Source: an uncultured Gemmatimonadales bacterium
Lineage (GTDB): Bacteria; Gemmatimonadota; Gemmatimonadetes; Longimicrobiales; Gaopeijiaceae
DNA: 18,828 bases
NCBI GenBank assembly: GCA_937983085.1
Contig: CALJKZ010000637.1
Coordinates: 1-18,828, forward strand
Direction: 5' to 3'
Below the pieces are notes generated by a model. It did not search any database, was not told where the DNA came from, and worked only from the letters and a program-made list of their open reading frames with translations. This document shows, piece after piece, positions 7,720 to 14,531 of the stretch (the first letter of the stretch is position 1; every line of letters starts with the position of its first letter). The position numbers were made by a program, and so were the translations under genes.

Positions 7720-9299
7720 GCAGTCCGGACCGGCTGGCCCTGGGGGCTCTGCCGGAACCGGTGATCGACACCCTCGAGGAGTTCGAGGACGCGTTCGGCG
7801 CCGTGGTGCGGATCACCCTTCCCGCCACCGAGCCCGGCGCCGCCGACGAAGTGCTCTATCAGACCGAGGGAGCGGACCACGACCCCTCCCAGGGCGACCC
7901 CGTGACCACCACGGTCGTCCCTCATCTGGGCCCGGAGCTCCTGCTCCAGGTGCTTTCGGCGGAGAAGGCCCCGACCGATGCAGTATCCAAGGCGCTCACG
8001 CCGGCCATCAGTCAGGGCTTCGAGGCGACCCGGGAGATCCAGTTCTTCACCTACGAGCTGTCCGAGCGCTTCGAGGAGATCAACCTCCTGTATTCCATCA
8101 GCGAGACCCTCGGATCCACGCTGGACATGGACAGCGGAGCCGCCACCATCCTGGCCGAGGTCCGTGACGTCATGGGTGCCAAGAGAGGCTCCCTGTGGGT
8201 TCACGAGCCCAGGGTCGGGGTCCTCCAGCTCGCCGCCGAGGTGGGAGACGATGGACGCTCCGAAGCCCTGTCTCCCGACGACCCCGACACCATCACCTCC
8301 ATGGTCTTCCGGGAAGGAAGGTCCATCATCGCGTCGCGCCAGGTGCCGGCGGCCGAGCGCGAGGGCGGCGAGACCGCCGACTCCTTCCTCTCGGTCCCCA
8401 TCCGCTACTCCCCGGCCGTGGGCGGGTCCCGGACGGTGGGGGTCATCAACCTCATCGGGCGACAGGACGGCGGTCGGTTCAGCGCGGCCAACCAGAAGCT
8501 CCTGGCCGCCATCGCCTCGCAGATCGGCGCGGCCATCGAGAACCACCGCCTCGTCCAGGAAAGCCTGTCCAAGGAGCGGATGGCCCGTGAGATGGAGCTG
8601 GCCCACGATCTCCAGATGAAGCTCCTGCCGGATGCGGAGAAGTTCGAGGGCGCCGATGCGGCCGGGCGGGTCGAGCCCACCGAGTTGGTGGGGGGCGACT
8701 TCTACCAGCTCTTCGAGCTACCCGGGGGCCGGGTGGGGGTGATGCTGGGTGACGTCTCCCTCCACGGGTTCCCGTCCGCCCTAATCATGACGCTCACCAT
8801 GAGCGCTGCCGGGATCTACGCCCGGGAAGCCGAGTCGCCTGCCGCCGTACTGAGGAAGCTCGACGATGCCCTCAGCGACGAGCTGGCGTCCACCGAGATG
8901 TTCCTGACCGTCTTCTACGGGGTCATCGACCCGGTGGCCGGCATCCTCACGTACGCCAACGCCGGGCATCCCCACGCCTTCGCAGTGCGAAGCGACGGTA
9001 CCACCGAGCGACTCACGGCCACGGACCCGCCGGTGGGCTTCGCCGGCCCCGACTCGTACGACGAGAGCGCCGTGGCGTGGACCAGCGGGGACGACCTGCT
9101 GCTGCTCTTCACCGACGGGCTCCCCGACACATTGGCGACACGCGGGCTCAAGAACGGCGAGACGCAGATCCTCGAGGTCGCCGTTCGCAACCGCTTCCAG
9201 TCCCCGTCCGAGATCATCGACGAGCTCTTCGAGCTGTCGTCGGATGCGAGCTGGTCGTCCCTGGCAGACGATCGGACCGCCCTCGTCGTTCGGGGCTGA
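7716..9299 (+). CDS. GAF-domain PP2C-type serine phosphatase (RsbU/SpoIIE family)
   Basis: This 527-residue cytoplasmic protein has no transmembrane segment. Residues 1-110 form an unassigned, possibly sensory region; about 125-280 read as a GAF domain (from INLLYSISETLGSTLDMD to AIASQIGAAIENHRLV); 281-305 is a helical linker (ERMAREMELAHDLQMKLLP), the usual signal-transmitting helix of this family; about 315-527 is the SpoIIE phosphatase. Metal-binding acidic residues are visible at D328 (VGGDFY), D346 (LGDVS), D467 (FTDGL) and D518/D519 (DDRT). The usual GDVSGHG reads GDVSLHG. The role inferred is dephosphorylation of the STAS protein in response to a ligand of the GAF or N-terminal region. 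The TTG start overlaps the kinase stop (TTGA). Confidence 0.9.
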   Translation: MSSPDRLALGALPEPVIDTLEEFEDAFGAVVRITLPATEPGAADEVLYQTEGADHDPSQGDPVTTTVVPHLGPELLLQVLSAEKAPTDAVSKALTPAISQGFEATREIQFFTYELSERFEEINLLYSISETLGSTLDMDSGAATILAEVRDVMGAKRGSLWVHEPRVGVLQLAAEVGDDGRSEALSPDDPDTITSMVFREGRSIIASRQVPAAEREGGETADSFLSVPIRYSPAVGGSRTVGVINLIGRQDGGRFSAANQKLLAAIASQIGAAIENHRLVQESLSKERMAREMELAHDLQMKLLPDAEKFEGADAAGRVEPTELVGGDFYQLFELPGGRVGVMLGDVSLHGFPSALIMTLTMSAAGIYAREAESPAAVLRKLDDALSDELASTEMFLTVFYGVIDPVAGILTYANAGHPHAFAVRSDGTTERLTATDPPVGFAGPDSYDESAVAWTSGDDLLLLFTDGLPDTLATRGLKNGETQILEVAVRNRFQSPSEIIDELFELSSDASWSSLADDRTALVVRG

Positions 9300-9305
9300 A
9301 CCGTC

Positions 9306-10106
9306 TTGCGGCATCGGGCCAAGCGGTCCCTGGGCCAGAACTTCCTCGTCGACGCCAACCTCCAGCACAAGATCGTCGACGCCGTCGGCGCTGGAGCCGC
9401 CGACGAGGTCCTGGAGATCGGACCGGGGAAGGGGGCCCTTACGCGGCACATGGCGGGCGAGGTGCGGCGACTCGTGCTCGTCGAACTCGACGATGTCCTC
9501 GCCGGACAGCTGAAGGACCGGTACGCCGGGCACGCCGGGGTCGATGTGATCCATGGGGACGTGCTCGAGGTGGACCTCGCGTCCCTCCTCGAGGCGCCCG
9601 GCGCGGCGCGCGTCGTGGGCAACATTCCCTACAACATCACGACGCCCATCATCTTCCGGCTCCTCGAACGCCCTCGGCCCGCCTCCATCGTGCTCATGGT
9701 CCAGGACGAGGTCGCCCAGCGGGTGGTGGCGCCCGTGGGCTCCAAGGCCTACGGCTCCCTCTCGGTGGGGGTCCGGTCGGTGGCGTCGGTGGAGCGGCTC
9801 TTCAAGGTGGGGCGGGGTGCGTTCCGTCCGGTGCCGGGTGTGGACTCAGCGGTCATCCGGATCACCCCCTTTCGTCCCGAGCGCCTCGACGAAGACGAGG
9901 AGGCGGGGCTGCGCCGCCTGGTCCGGGCCGCGTTTCAATGGCGGCGCAAGCAGCTCCAGAAGATCCTCAGGGATCATCCCGATCTGGGCTTCGGGCCGGC
10001 GGCCCTCGAGCGCGCCATCGAGGCGGCGGGTGTCACGTTGACCGATCGGCCCGAGCGGGTGGACCCGGAGGGCTTCGTCGCCATGGCGAGGAGCCTCCTC
10101 GGGTAG
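9306..10106 (+). CDS. rsmA: 16S rRNA dimethyladenosine transferase RsmA (KsgA)
   Basis: This 266-residue SAM-dependent enzyme dimethylates two adjacent adenines (A1518/A1519 in E. coli numbering) near the 3' end of 16S rRNA, a late ribosome-assembly step. It shows KRSLGQNFLVD (6-16), the SAM motif LEIGPGKGALT (36-46), the catalytic NIPYNI (106-111) and FRPVPGVDSAVI in the C-terminal part. The length is typical. The start is a TTG at 9306, six bases after the phosphatase stop, which places the canonical KRSLGQNF a few residues in. It appears to be carried on the same transcript as the partner-switching genes. No convincing terminator follows before the rex promoter. Confidence 0.95.
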   Translation: MRHRAKRSLGQNFLVDANLQHKIVDAVGAGAADEVLEIGPGKGALTRHMAGEVRRLVLVELDDVLAGQLKDRYAGHAGVDVIHGDVLEVDLASLLEAPGAARVVGNIPYNITTPIIFRLLERPRPASIVLMVQDEVAQRVVAPVGSKAYGSLSVGVRSVASVERLFKVGRGAFRPVPGVDSAVIRITPFRPERLDEDEEAGLRRLVRAAFQWRRKQLQKILRDHPDLGFGPAALERAIEAAGVTLTDRPERVDPEGFVAMARSLLG

Positions 10107-10116
10107 CACGGCCGCG

Positions 10117-10145
10117 TTGCCCGACGCGTACGCCGCTCCTAGATT
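10117..10145 (+). promoter_or_regulatory. Candidate rex promoter
   Basis: TTGCCC (10117-10122), a 17-base spacer and TAGATT (10140-10145) make a plausible sigma-70-type promoter in the 108-bp gap between rsmA and rex. The -35 hexamer is identical to the one proposed for the partner-switching cassette. The last base of the -10 is the first base of the Rex operator, so a bound repressor would occupy the start site. Confidence 0.55.
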
Positions 10146-10162
10146 TGTGACGATTTTCACAA
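10145..10162 (+). promoter_or_regulatory. Rex operator (ROP), perfect 6-6-6 inverted repeat
   Basis: TTGTGACGATTTTCACAA is a perfect TTGTGA-N6-TCACAA palindrome. This is the recognised Rex-binding consensus in many Gram-positive and other bacteria (TTGTGA-n6-TCACAA type). It sits about 52 bases before the GTG of rex and directly downstream of the -10 hexamer, a geometry that would block initiation. This points to redox-dependent autoregulation: repression when NAD+ predominates and release when NADH rises. Confidence 0.9.
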
Positions 10163-10214
10163 GCCGACGCATTCGGCTGTCGAGCCGCTCCATTCCTGAC
10201 TTTTCGGCGCCTTC

Positions 10215-10847
10215 GTGACGAGGAAGATCCCCCAGAGCACGGTTCGGAGACTCTCCCACTACCTCCGATCTCTCGAAGGATTCACGGACGAGGGCGGCAC
10301 GGTCTCCAGCGAGGAACTCGCGGCGCGCGGGCAAACGACCGCCGCACAGGTCCGCAAGGACCTTTCCCATTTCGGATCCTTCGGAAAGCGGGGCCTCGGC
10401 TATCGGGTCGACGAACTGAGGTCCAGGCTACGCCGAATCCTCGGGATCGACCGATCGTGGAGGGTGGCGCTGGTGGGTGCGGGTCGCATCGGTCGTGCCC
10501 TGTTCGAGTATCCGGACTTCCGGTCCCGCGGATACGACTGCGTCGCGATCTTCGACGCAGACCCCGCCAAGGTCGGCAAGAAGTGGGGCTCGCAGACCAT
10601 CCGGGACGCCGCGACGCTGGAGGAGGCGATGAAGGAGCTCGGCGTCGAGCTCGTGATCCTCGCGGTCCCCGCCGACGCGGCCCACGATGTCGCCGCGCGG
10701 GCTGTGGAGGTGGGTGTGAAGGGCATCCTCAACTTCGCCCCCATTCGCCTCAACGTTCCCCCGCGGATTCCCGTGCAGGACGTCAACCTGGTCATGGAGT
10801 TGGAGGCGCTGTCCTTCGCCATTTCGCAGGCCGAGGACGCGGGTTGA
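10215..10847 (+). CDS. rex: Redox-sensing transcriptional repressor Rex
   Basis: This 210-residue repressor senses the NADH/NAD+ ratio. Residues 1-80 form the winged helix, with RRLSHYLRSLE near the start and the family-typical QVRKDLSHFGSFGKRGLGY. The Rossmann domain begins at about residue 88 with VALVGAGRIGRAL (GxGxxG), and NFAPIRLNVP and VQDVNLVMELEALSF mark the C-terminal region with the domain-swapped helix. The GTG at 10215 gives the canonical beginning TRKIPQSTVRRL but has a poor Shine-Dalgarno sequence. A perfect Rex operator precedes the gene, so autoregulation is likely. The stop overlaps the start of an exonuclease gene (TTGA). Confidence 0.96.
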   Translation: MTRKIPQSTVRRLSHYLRSLEGFTDEGGTVSSEELAARGQTTAAQVRKDLSHFGSFGKRGLGYRVDELRSRLRRILGIDRSWRVALVGAGRIGRALFEYPDFRSRGYDCVAIFDADPAKVGKKWGSQTIRDAATLEEAMKELGVELVILAVPADAAHDVAARAVEVGVKGILNFAPIRLNVPPRIPVQDVNLVMELEALSFAISQAEDAG

Positions 10848-11701
10848 GCGACGCCTCGCTCGTCCGGACGGCAGCTGACCTGCTCGCGGACGGGCCGGCG
10901 CACACCCTCGATCTCGCCCGCGACGTCCTGGGGCTGACGGGTCATCCCGGTGCCGCGTCGGCGGCCGTCTTCCACCTGCTGGGCACCGATCCCCGCTTCC
11001 AGGTGGACGGCGAGGGCGTTTGGTCGCTGGACCCACACCGGATCCCTCTGGGCGCCCGCCTCGATACGGTCCCTTTCGCCGTCGTGGACGTGGAGACCAC
11101 CGGCGGCGCCCACTGGAGGGGCCATCGCATCATCGACGTTTCCATCGTCGTGGTGCACGGCGGGCAGATCGTCGAGGAGTACGAGACCCTCGTCCATCCG
11201 GGTCGGGCGGTACCGCCCATGATCACCGCGCTCACGGGAATCACCACGGACATGATCCACGGTGCTCCGTACTTCGAGCACGTCGCCGACGAGATCGCCG
11301 AGCGCCTGCGCGGGCGAGTCTTCGTGGCCCACAACGCCACCTTCGACTGGGGCTTCGTCTCGGCGGAGCTCGTGCGTGCCGGCGTCGAGGTCCCGGATGT
11401 ACCCCGGGTCTGCACCGTGCGGATGTGCCGCCGTTTGGTCCCTCGGCTCCGGCGCCGTAACCTGGACGTCGTGAGTCGCCACTTCGGTGTGTCCATCCAT
11501 GCGCGCCACCGCGCCCACGGCGATGCCCTGGCCACGGCGCGGGTCCTCCTTCGCCTTCTGGACGAGGCGGCGGGGCGGGGCATCGAGGACCTTGCCACGC
11601 TCCAGTGGTACCTGAAGCGGCGACGCCAACGAAAGGAGTTCGATCCCGCCCAGTACTCGCTGGACCTGCCGGGGCACGAACCGCGACGACGGAGGCGATG
11701 A
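10844..11701 (+). CDS. DnaQ-type 3'-5' exonuclease with an N-terminal extension
   Basis: This 285-residue protein starts at a TTG that overlaps the rex stop (TTGA); the frame is open further upstream inside rex, but that reading is a shadow. Residues about 75-245 form a DEDDh exonuclease: DVETTG (D82, E84), HNATFDWGF (D168) and the H-x4-D motif HRAHGD (H222, D227). The closest resemblance is to PolC/epsilon-type proofreading exonucleases. Residues 1-65 (ADLLADGPAHTLDLARDVLG...) look like a small helical, possibly winged-helix, domain. The C-terminus is strongly basic and ends in five arginines, suggesting nucleic-acid contact. Whether it proofreads for a polymerase or acts in repair or RNA turnover cannot be told. 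Rex and this gene share a transcript, which is an unusual pairing. Confidence 0.85.
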   Translation: MSDASLVRTAADLLADGPAHTLDLARDVLGLTGHPGAASAAVFHLLGTDPRFQVDGEGVWSLDPHRIPLGARLDTVPFAVVDVETTGGAHWRGHRIIDVSIVVVHGGQIVEEYETLVHPGRAVPPMITALTGITTDMIHGAPYFEHVADEIAERLRGRVFVAHNATFDWGFVSAELVRAGVEVPDVPRVCTVRMCRRLVPRLRRRNLDVVSRHFGVSIHARHRAHGDALATARVLLRLLDEAAGRGIEDLATLQWYLKRRRQRKEFDPAQYSLDLPGHEPRRRRR

Positions 11702-12579
11702 CCACCATGCACGAGGGACTCCCGCTCAGCCGCTCCACCACCGTGGGCTCCATTCGCATCCACGGGATCGAGGCCGGTGTTCAGCAGCTCGACGGGGGCG
11801 CCATGTTCGGCGTCGTGCCCAAGCCTCTCTGGGAGCGTCGCATCCCGGCCGACCCTCGAAACCGGATTCCCCTCGCGCTCCCGTGTCTCCTGGTTGAGGC
11901 CCCCAATGCCCTCCTCCTCATCGATACCAGTGCAGGCAACAAGGACGACGACAAGTTCGGCGACATCTACGGGATCTCGAATCGGGGCGAGCCCACGCGC
12001 CTGGAAGACGGAATCCGAGACGCCGGCTTCGATCCATCGGACATCGACATCGTCCTAAGCACCCACCTCCACTTCGATCACGCCGGAGGCAACACCTGGC
12101 GGGATCACAACGGCGAGATTCGACCGGCGTTCCCCGACGCCCGGTACGTGGTCCAGAGGGGAGAGCTCGAGTTCGCACACAGCCAGAACGAGCGCATCCG
12201 GGCCAGCTATCTCCTGGAGAACTTCGACCCGGTCACCGAGGCGGATCTCTGGGATCTGGTCGAGGGCGAGGCGCAGATCACCGAGGGTGTTCGCGTGCTG
12301 CCCACTCCGGGCCACACCCCGTACCACCAGTCGGTTCTAGTTCAAAGCGACGGGGACACGGCGTGCTACCTCGCCGACGTGTGCCCGACATCCGCCCACC
12401 TCCCGCTGCCCTGGATCATGGGATACGACCTCGAGCCGCTGGTTACGCTGGAGTCGAAACGCAGTCTGTGGCGCCGCGCGTACGAAGAGGATTGGCTCCT
12501 CGTCTTCGAGCACGACCCGCGGGTCCCGTGGGGGCGTCTGGATCCCGACACCCATCGGACGCAGCTACGCGAGGAGTAG
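11698..12579 (+). CDS. Metallo-beta-lactamase-fold hydrolase, lactonase-like metal site
   Basis: This 293-residue MBL-fold protein has the full dinuclear metal ligand set: THLHFDH (H123, H125, D127, H128), PGHT (H206), ADV (D227) and FEHD (H272). The spacing of the last three ligands is close to that of AHL-lactonase-type enzymes, and the HLHFDHAGGN context is typical of that branch, although many hydrolases with other substrates share it. No signal peptide is seen, so a cytoplasmic enzyme is expected. The ATG at 11698 overlaps the exonuclease stop (ATGA); a second ATG at 11707 has a better distance (11 bases) from GGAGG at 11691-11695, so the true start could be either. The substrate is unknown. 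It closes the rex operon. Confidence 0.85.
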   Translation: MTTMHEGLPLSRSTTVGSIRIHGIEAGVQQLDGGAMFGVVPKPLWERRIPADPRNRIPLALPCLLVEAPNALLLIDTSAGNKDDDKFGDIYGISNRGEPTRLEDGIRDAGFDPSDIDIVLSTHLHFDHAGGNTWRDHNGEIRPAFPDARYVVQRGELEFAHSQNERIRASYLLENFDPVTEADLWDLVEGEAQITEGVRVLPTPGHTPYHQSVLVQSDGDTACYLADVCPTSAHLPLPWIMGYDLEPLVTLESKRSLWRRAYEEDWLLVFEHDPRVPWGRLDPDTHRTQLREE

Positions 12580-12632
12580 CGCGCCAGAGGTGGGTGACCC
12601 ACGACCCGCGTCCCTCCATCGGTCCAAATCCT

Positions 12633-12680
12633 CCTCGGTTCTGCTTATCTTTACCGGCTGATCATCGTACCGAACCGAGG
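12633..12680 (+). promoter_or_regulatory. Inverted repeat enclosing a -10-like element ahead of thiolase
   Basis: CCTCGGTTC (12633-12641) and GAACCGAGG (12672-12680) are perfect 9-base inverted copies separated by 30 bases. Between them lies TATCTT (12646-12651), a plausible -10 hexamer; no good -35 is seen 17-18 bases upstream. The right arm ends in GAGG, the only Shine-Dalgarno-like sequence before the thiolase ATG at 12692 (11-base spacing). The repeat could be a pair of protein half-sites flanking the promoter or, if transcription starts further upstream, a hairpin that hides the ribosome-binding site. The rest of the 112-bp gap holds only a small palindrome (12590-12602). Confidence 0.45.
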
Positions 12681-12691
12681 TGTTTTCATAC

Positions 12692-13906
12692 ATGAGTGAC
12701 CCCGCCACCACCGCCGTCATCCTCAAGGGCGGCGCGCGCACACCCATCGGCCGTTTCCTGGGAGGCCTCAGCGGCTTCTCCGCCCCTGACCTCGGTGCCA
12801 TCGCGGTTCGCGCCGCCACCGATCGGTCGGGCATCGACGTATCCGATGTCGACGAAGTCATCATGGGCAACGTCGTCACGGCCGGAGCCGGCCAGGCCCC
12901 CGCACGCCAGGCGGCGGTGAACGGTGGAATCCCCGCCACGGTACCGGCCCTCACGGTCAACAAGGTCTGCGGGTCGGGGCTCAAGGCCGTCATGTTGGCT
13001 GCTCAGGCCATCCGGGCCGGTGACGCACGCCTCGTCGTGGCGGGTGGCATGGAGTCGATGTCGTCGGTCCCGTACTACGTGCGCGGCATGCGTGGTGGGG
13101 TGAAGTTCGGGAACCAGACCATGGAGGACGGACTCATCCACGACGGTCTGTGGTGCTCCTTCGGCGCGTGCCACATGGGCGGTCACGCGGAGTACACCGC
13201 TGCCAAGGCGGAGGTGAGCCGTGAAGATGCCGACGCCTTCTCCCTCCGGTCGCACCAGAAGGCGGTGTCGGCCATGGAGGAGGGGAGGTTCCGCGACGAG
13301 ATCGTCCCCGTGGAGGTGAAGACGCGCCGTGGTGTCACCGTCGTCGATGCCGACGAGAGCCCCCGCGCCGACACCTCCTTGGAGGCCCTCGGCAAGCTTC
13401 GTCCGGCCTTCGTCCGTGACGCGCCCGAAGACGTCGAGACTCACGTCGTCACGGCCGGGAACGCTCCCGGTCTCAACGACGGCGCGGCCTCCGTGGTGGT
13501 GGCCTCCCTCGAGTACGCCCAGGCCCACGGCCTCGAGATCGACGCCACCATTTCCGCCTACGCGTCCGGCGCCACCGAGCCCCAGGATCTCTTCTTCGCC
13601 CCCATCGAGGCCGTCCGCGGCGTGATGAAGAAGGAAGGGAAGTCCATCGGGGACTACGACCTCTTCGAAGTCAACGAGGCTTTCGCCGTGCAGGCCATCG
13701 CCGACATGCGCGCCCTCGACATGGACGAGGAGCGCGTCAACGTGAACGGCGGCGCCGTGGCTCTCGGGCACCCCATCGGCGCGTCCGGCACGCGCATCCT
13801 CGTCACGCTGCTCAACGCCATGGAGCACCGTGGGGCGAGCACCGGGCTGGCGACCCTCTGCCTCGGCGGCGGCAACGCCGTGGCCCTGTCCGTCGAAAAG
13901 GTCTGA
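12692..13906 (+). CDS. Acetyl-CoA acetyltransferase (thiolase)
   Basis: This 404-residue thiolase cleaves 3-ketoacyl-CoA or condenses two acetyl-CoA. The nucleophilic cysteine is C93 (VNKVCGSGLKAVML), and the second catalytic pair is H360 (GHPIGASGTR) and C390 (CLGGGNAVAL). GGMESMS and VNEAFAVQ are also present. The ATG at 12692 gives the usual beginning, with ARTPIGRF about 14 residues in; a GTG at 12680 would add four residues but overlaps the presumed ribosome-binding site. The 3-hydroxyacyl-CoA dehydrogenase and acyl-CoA dehydrogenase nearby support a role in acyl-CoA degradation or acetoacetyl-CoA formation. BioY follows after 21 bases, probably on the same transcript. Confidence 0.95.
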   Translation: MSDPATTAVILKGGARTPIGRFLGGLSGFSAPDLGAIAVRAATDRSGIDVSDVDEVIMGNVVTAGAGQAPARQAAVNGGIPATVPALTVNKVCGSGLKAVMLAAQAIRAGDARLVVAGGMESMSSVPYYVRGMRGGVKFGNQTMEDGLIHDGLWCSFGACHMGGHAEYTAAKAEVSREDADAFSLRSHQKAVSAMEEGRFRDEIVPVEVKTRRGVTVVDADESPRADTSLEALGKLRPAFVRDAPEDVETHVVTAGNAPGLNDGAASVVVASLEYAQAHGLEIDATISAYASGATEPQDLFFAPIEAVRGVMKKEGKSIGDYDLFEVNEAFAVQAIADMRALDMDEERVNVNGGAVALGHPIGASGTRILVTLLNAMEHRGASTGLATLCLGGGNAVALSVEKV

Positions 13907-13927
13907 ATCCACTCAGGGAGAGATGAC

Positions 13928-14509
13928 ATGAGCACGTTCTCGGAGACCATGCGCACCCTCGCCGTCCAGGAGGTCGTCGAAGACCGTCGAGCCCGATCGG
14001 CTCTCGGTGTGGTCGCGTTCGCCGTCGCGACCGCCCTGTCGGCGCAGGTGGCGGTGTGGCTGCCCTGGACGGCGGTTCCCGTGACGCTCCAGCCGCTCTT
14101 CGTCATCCTCGCGGGCGCCTTGCTCGGACCGCGCCTCGGAGCCCTGTCCATGGGCGCGTACGTCGTGGTCGGTGCCATGGGCGCGCCGGTCTTCGCCAGC
14201 GGCGGTGCGGGCCTGCCATGGCTTCTCGGGCCCACGGGCGGCTATCTCCTGGCGGCCCCTCTGGCGGCGTTCGTGGCCGGGGCGGTGGCGGGGCGCCAAG
14301 GTGACCTGCGCCTGATCGTCGGTCTCGTGCTGGGCGTGGCCACCATGTACCTCGGCGGCGTAGCCCAGCTGGCCGCGTTGACGGGGCAGGGCCTGGAGGC
14401 GGCCATCGCCGCAGGTGTCGTGCCCTTCGTCGTCGGCGACCTGACGAAGATCGGATTGGCCTTCTTCGTCGTGCGTTCGGCGAGGTGGGCGCGGTCGAAG
14501 CGTTCCTGA
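13928..14509 (+). CDS. bioY: Biotin transporter BioY (ECF S component)
   Basis: This 193-residue integral membrane protein has about six hydrophobic segments. The BioY signature is clear: VPVTLQPLFVILAGALLG (50-67), followed by GAYVVVGAMGAPVF and the GPTGGYLLAAPLAAFVAG block. It binds biotin in the membrane and normally works with an energy-coupling module (EcfT and ATPases). None is encoded here, so it either uses a shared module elsewhere or acts alone, as has been proposed for some BioY proteins. The N-terminal 25 residues are charged and cytoplasmic in character. A GGGAG site at 13916-13920 supports the ATG. The link to thiolase suggests biotin supply for a biotin-dependent carboxylase, which is inference. 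Confidence 0.93.
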   Translation: MSTFSETMRTLAVQEVVEDRRARSALGVVAFAVATALSAQVAVWLPWTAVPVTLQPLFVILAGALLGPRLGALSMGAYVVVGAMGAPVFASGGAGLPWLLGPTGGYLLAAPLAAFVAGAVAGRQGDLRLIVGLVLGVATMYLGGVAQLAALTGQGLEAAIAAGVVPFVVGDLTKIGLAFFVVRSARWARSKRS

Positions 14510-14531
14510 TCCCGGACCGGCTTCTAGCTCC

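Noticed and set aside
10457..10843. Long upstream extension of the exonuclease frame through rex
   Set aside because: Shadow of rex; the TTG at 10844 begins the exonuclease right at the rex stop.
10400..11677. 425-codon minus-strand open frame across rex and the exonuclease
   Set aside because: Overlaps two clear plus-strand genes and has shadow-like Arg/Asp/Gly-rich composition with no recognisable motif.
12590..12602. GTGGGTGACCCAC palindrome as a terminator after the MBL gene
   Set aside because: Stem is only about five base pairs with a three-base loop and no T tract follows; too weak to call.
12645..12654. TTATCTTTAC as a BioR-type biotin-repressor box ahead of the thiolase-bioY unit
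   Set aside because: Eight of ten matches to the TTATCTATAA-like box, but it breaks the palindrome, coincides with the -10-like element, and BioR is mainly an alphaproteobacterial regulator.
12686..13912. 408-codon open frame on the minus strand opposite thiolase
   Set aside because: Typical high-GC antisense shadow: low-complexity Gly/His/Asp composition, no domain, and the plus strand carries an unmistakable thiolase.
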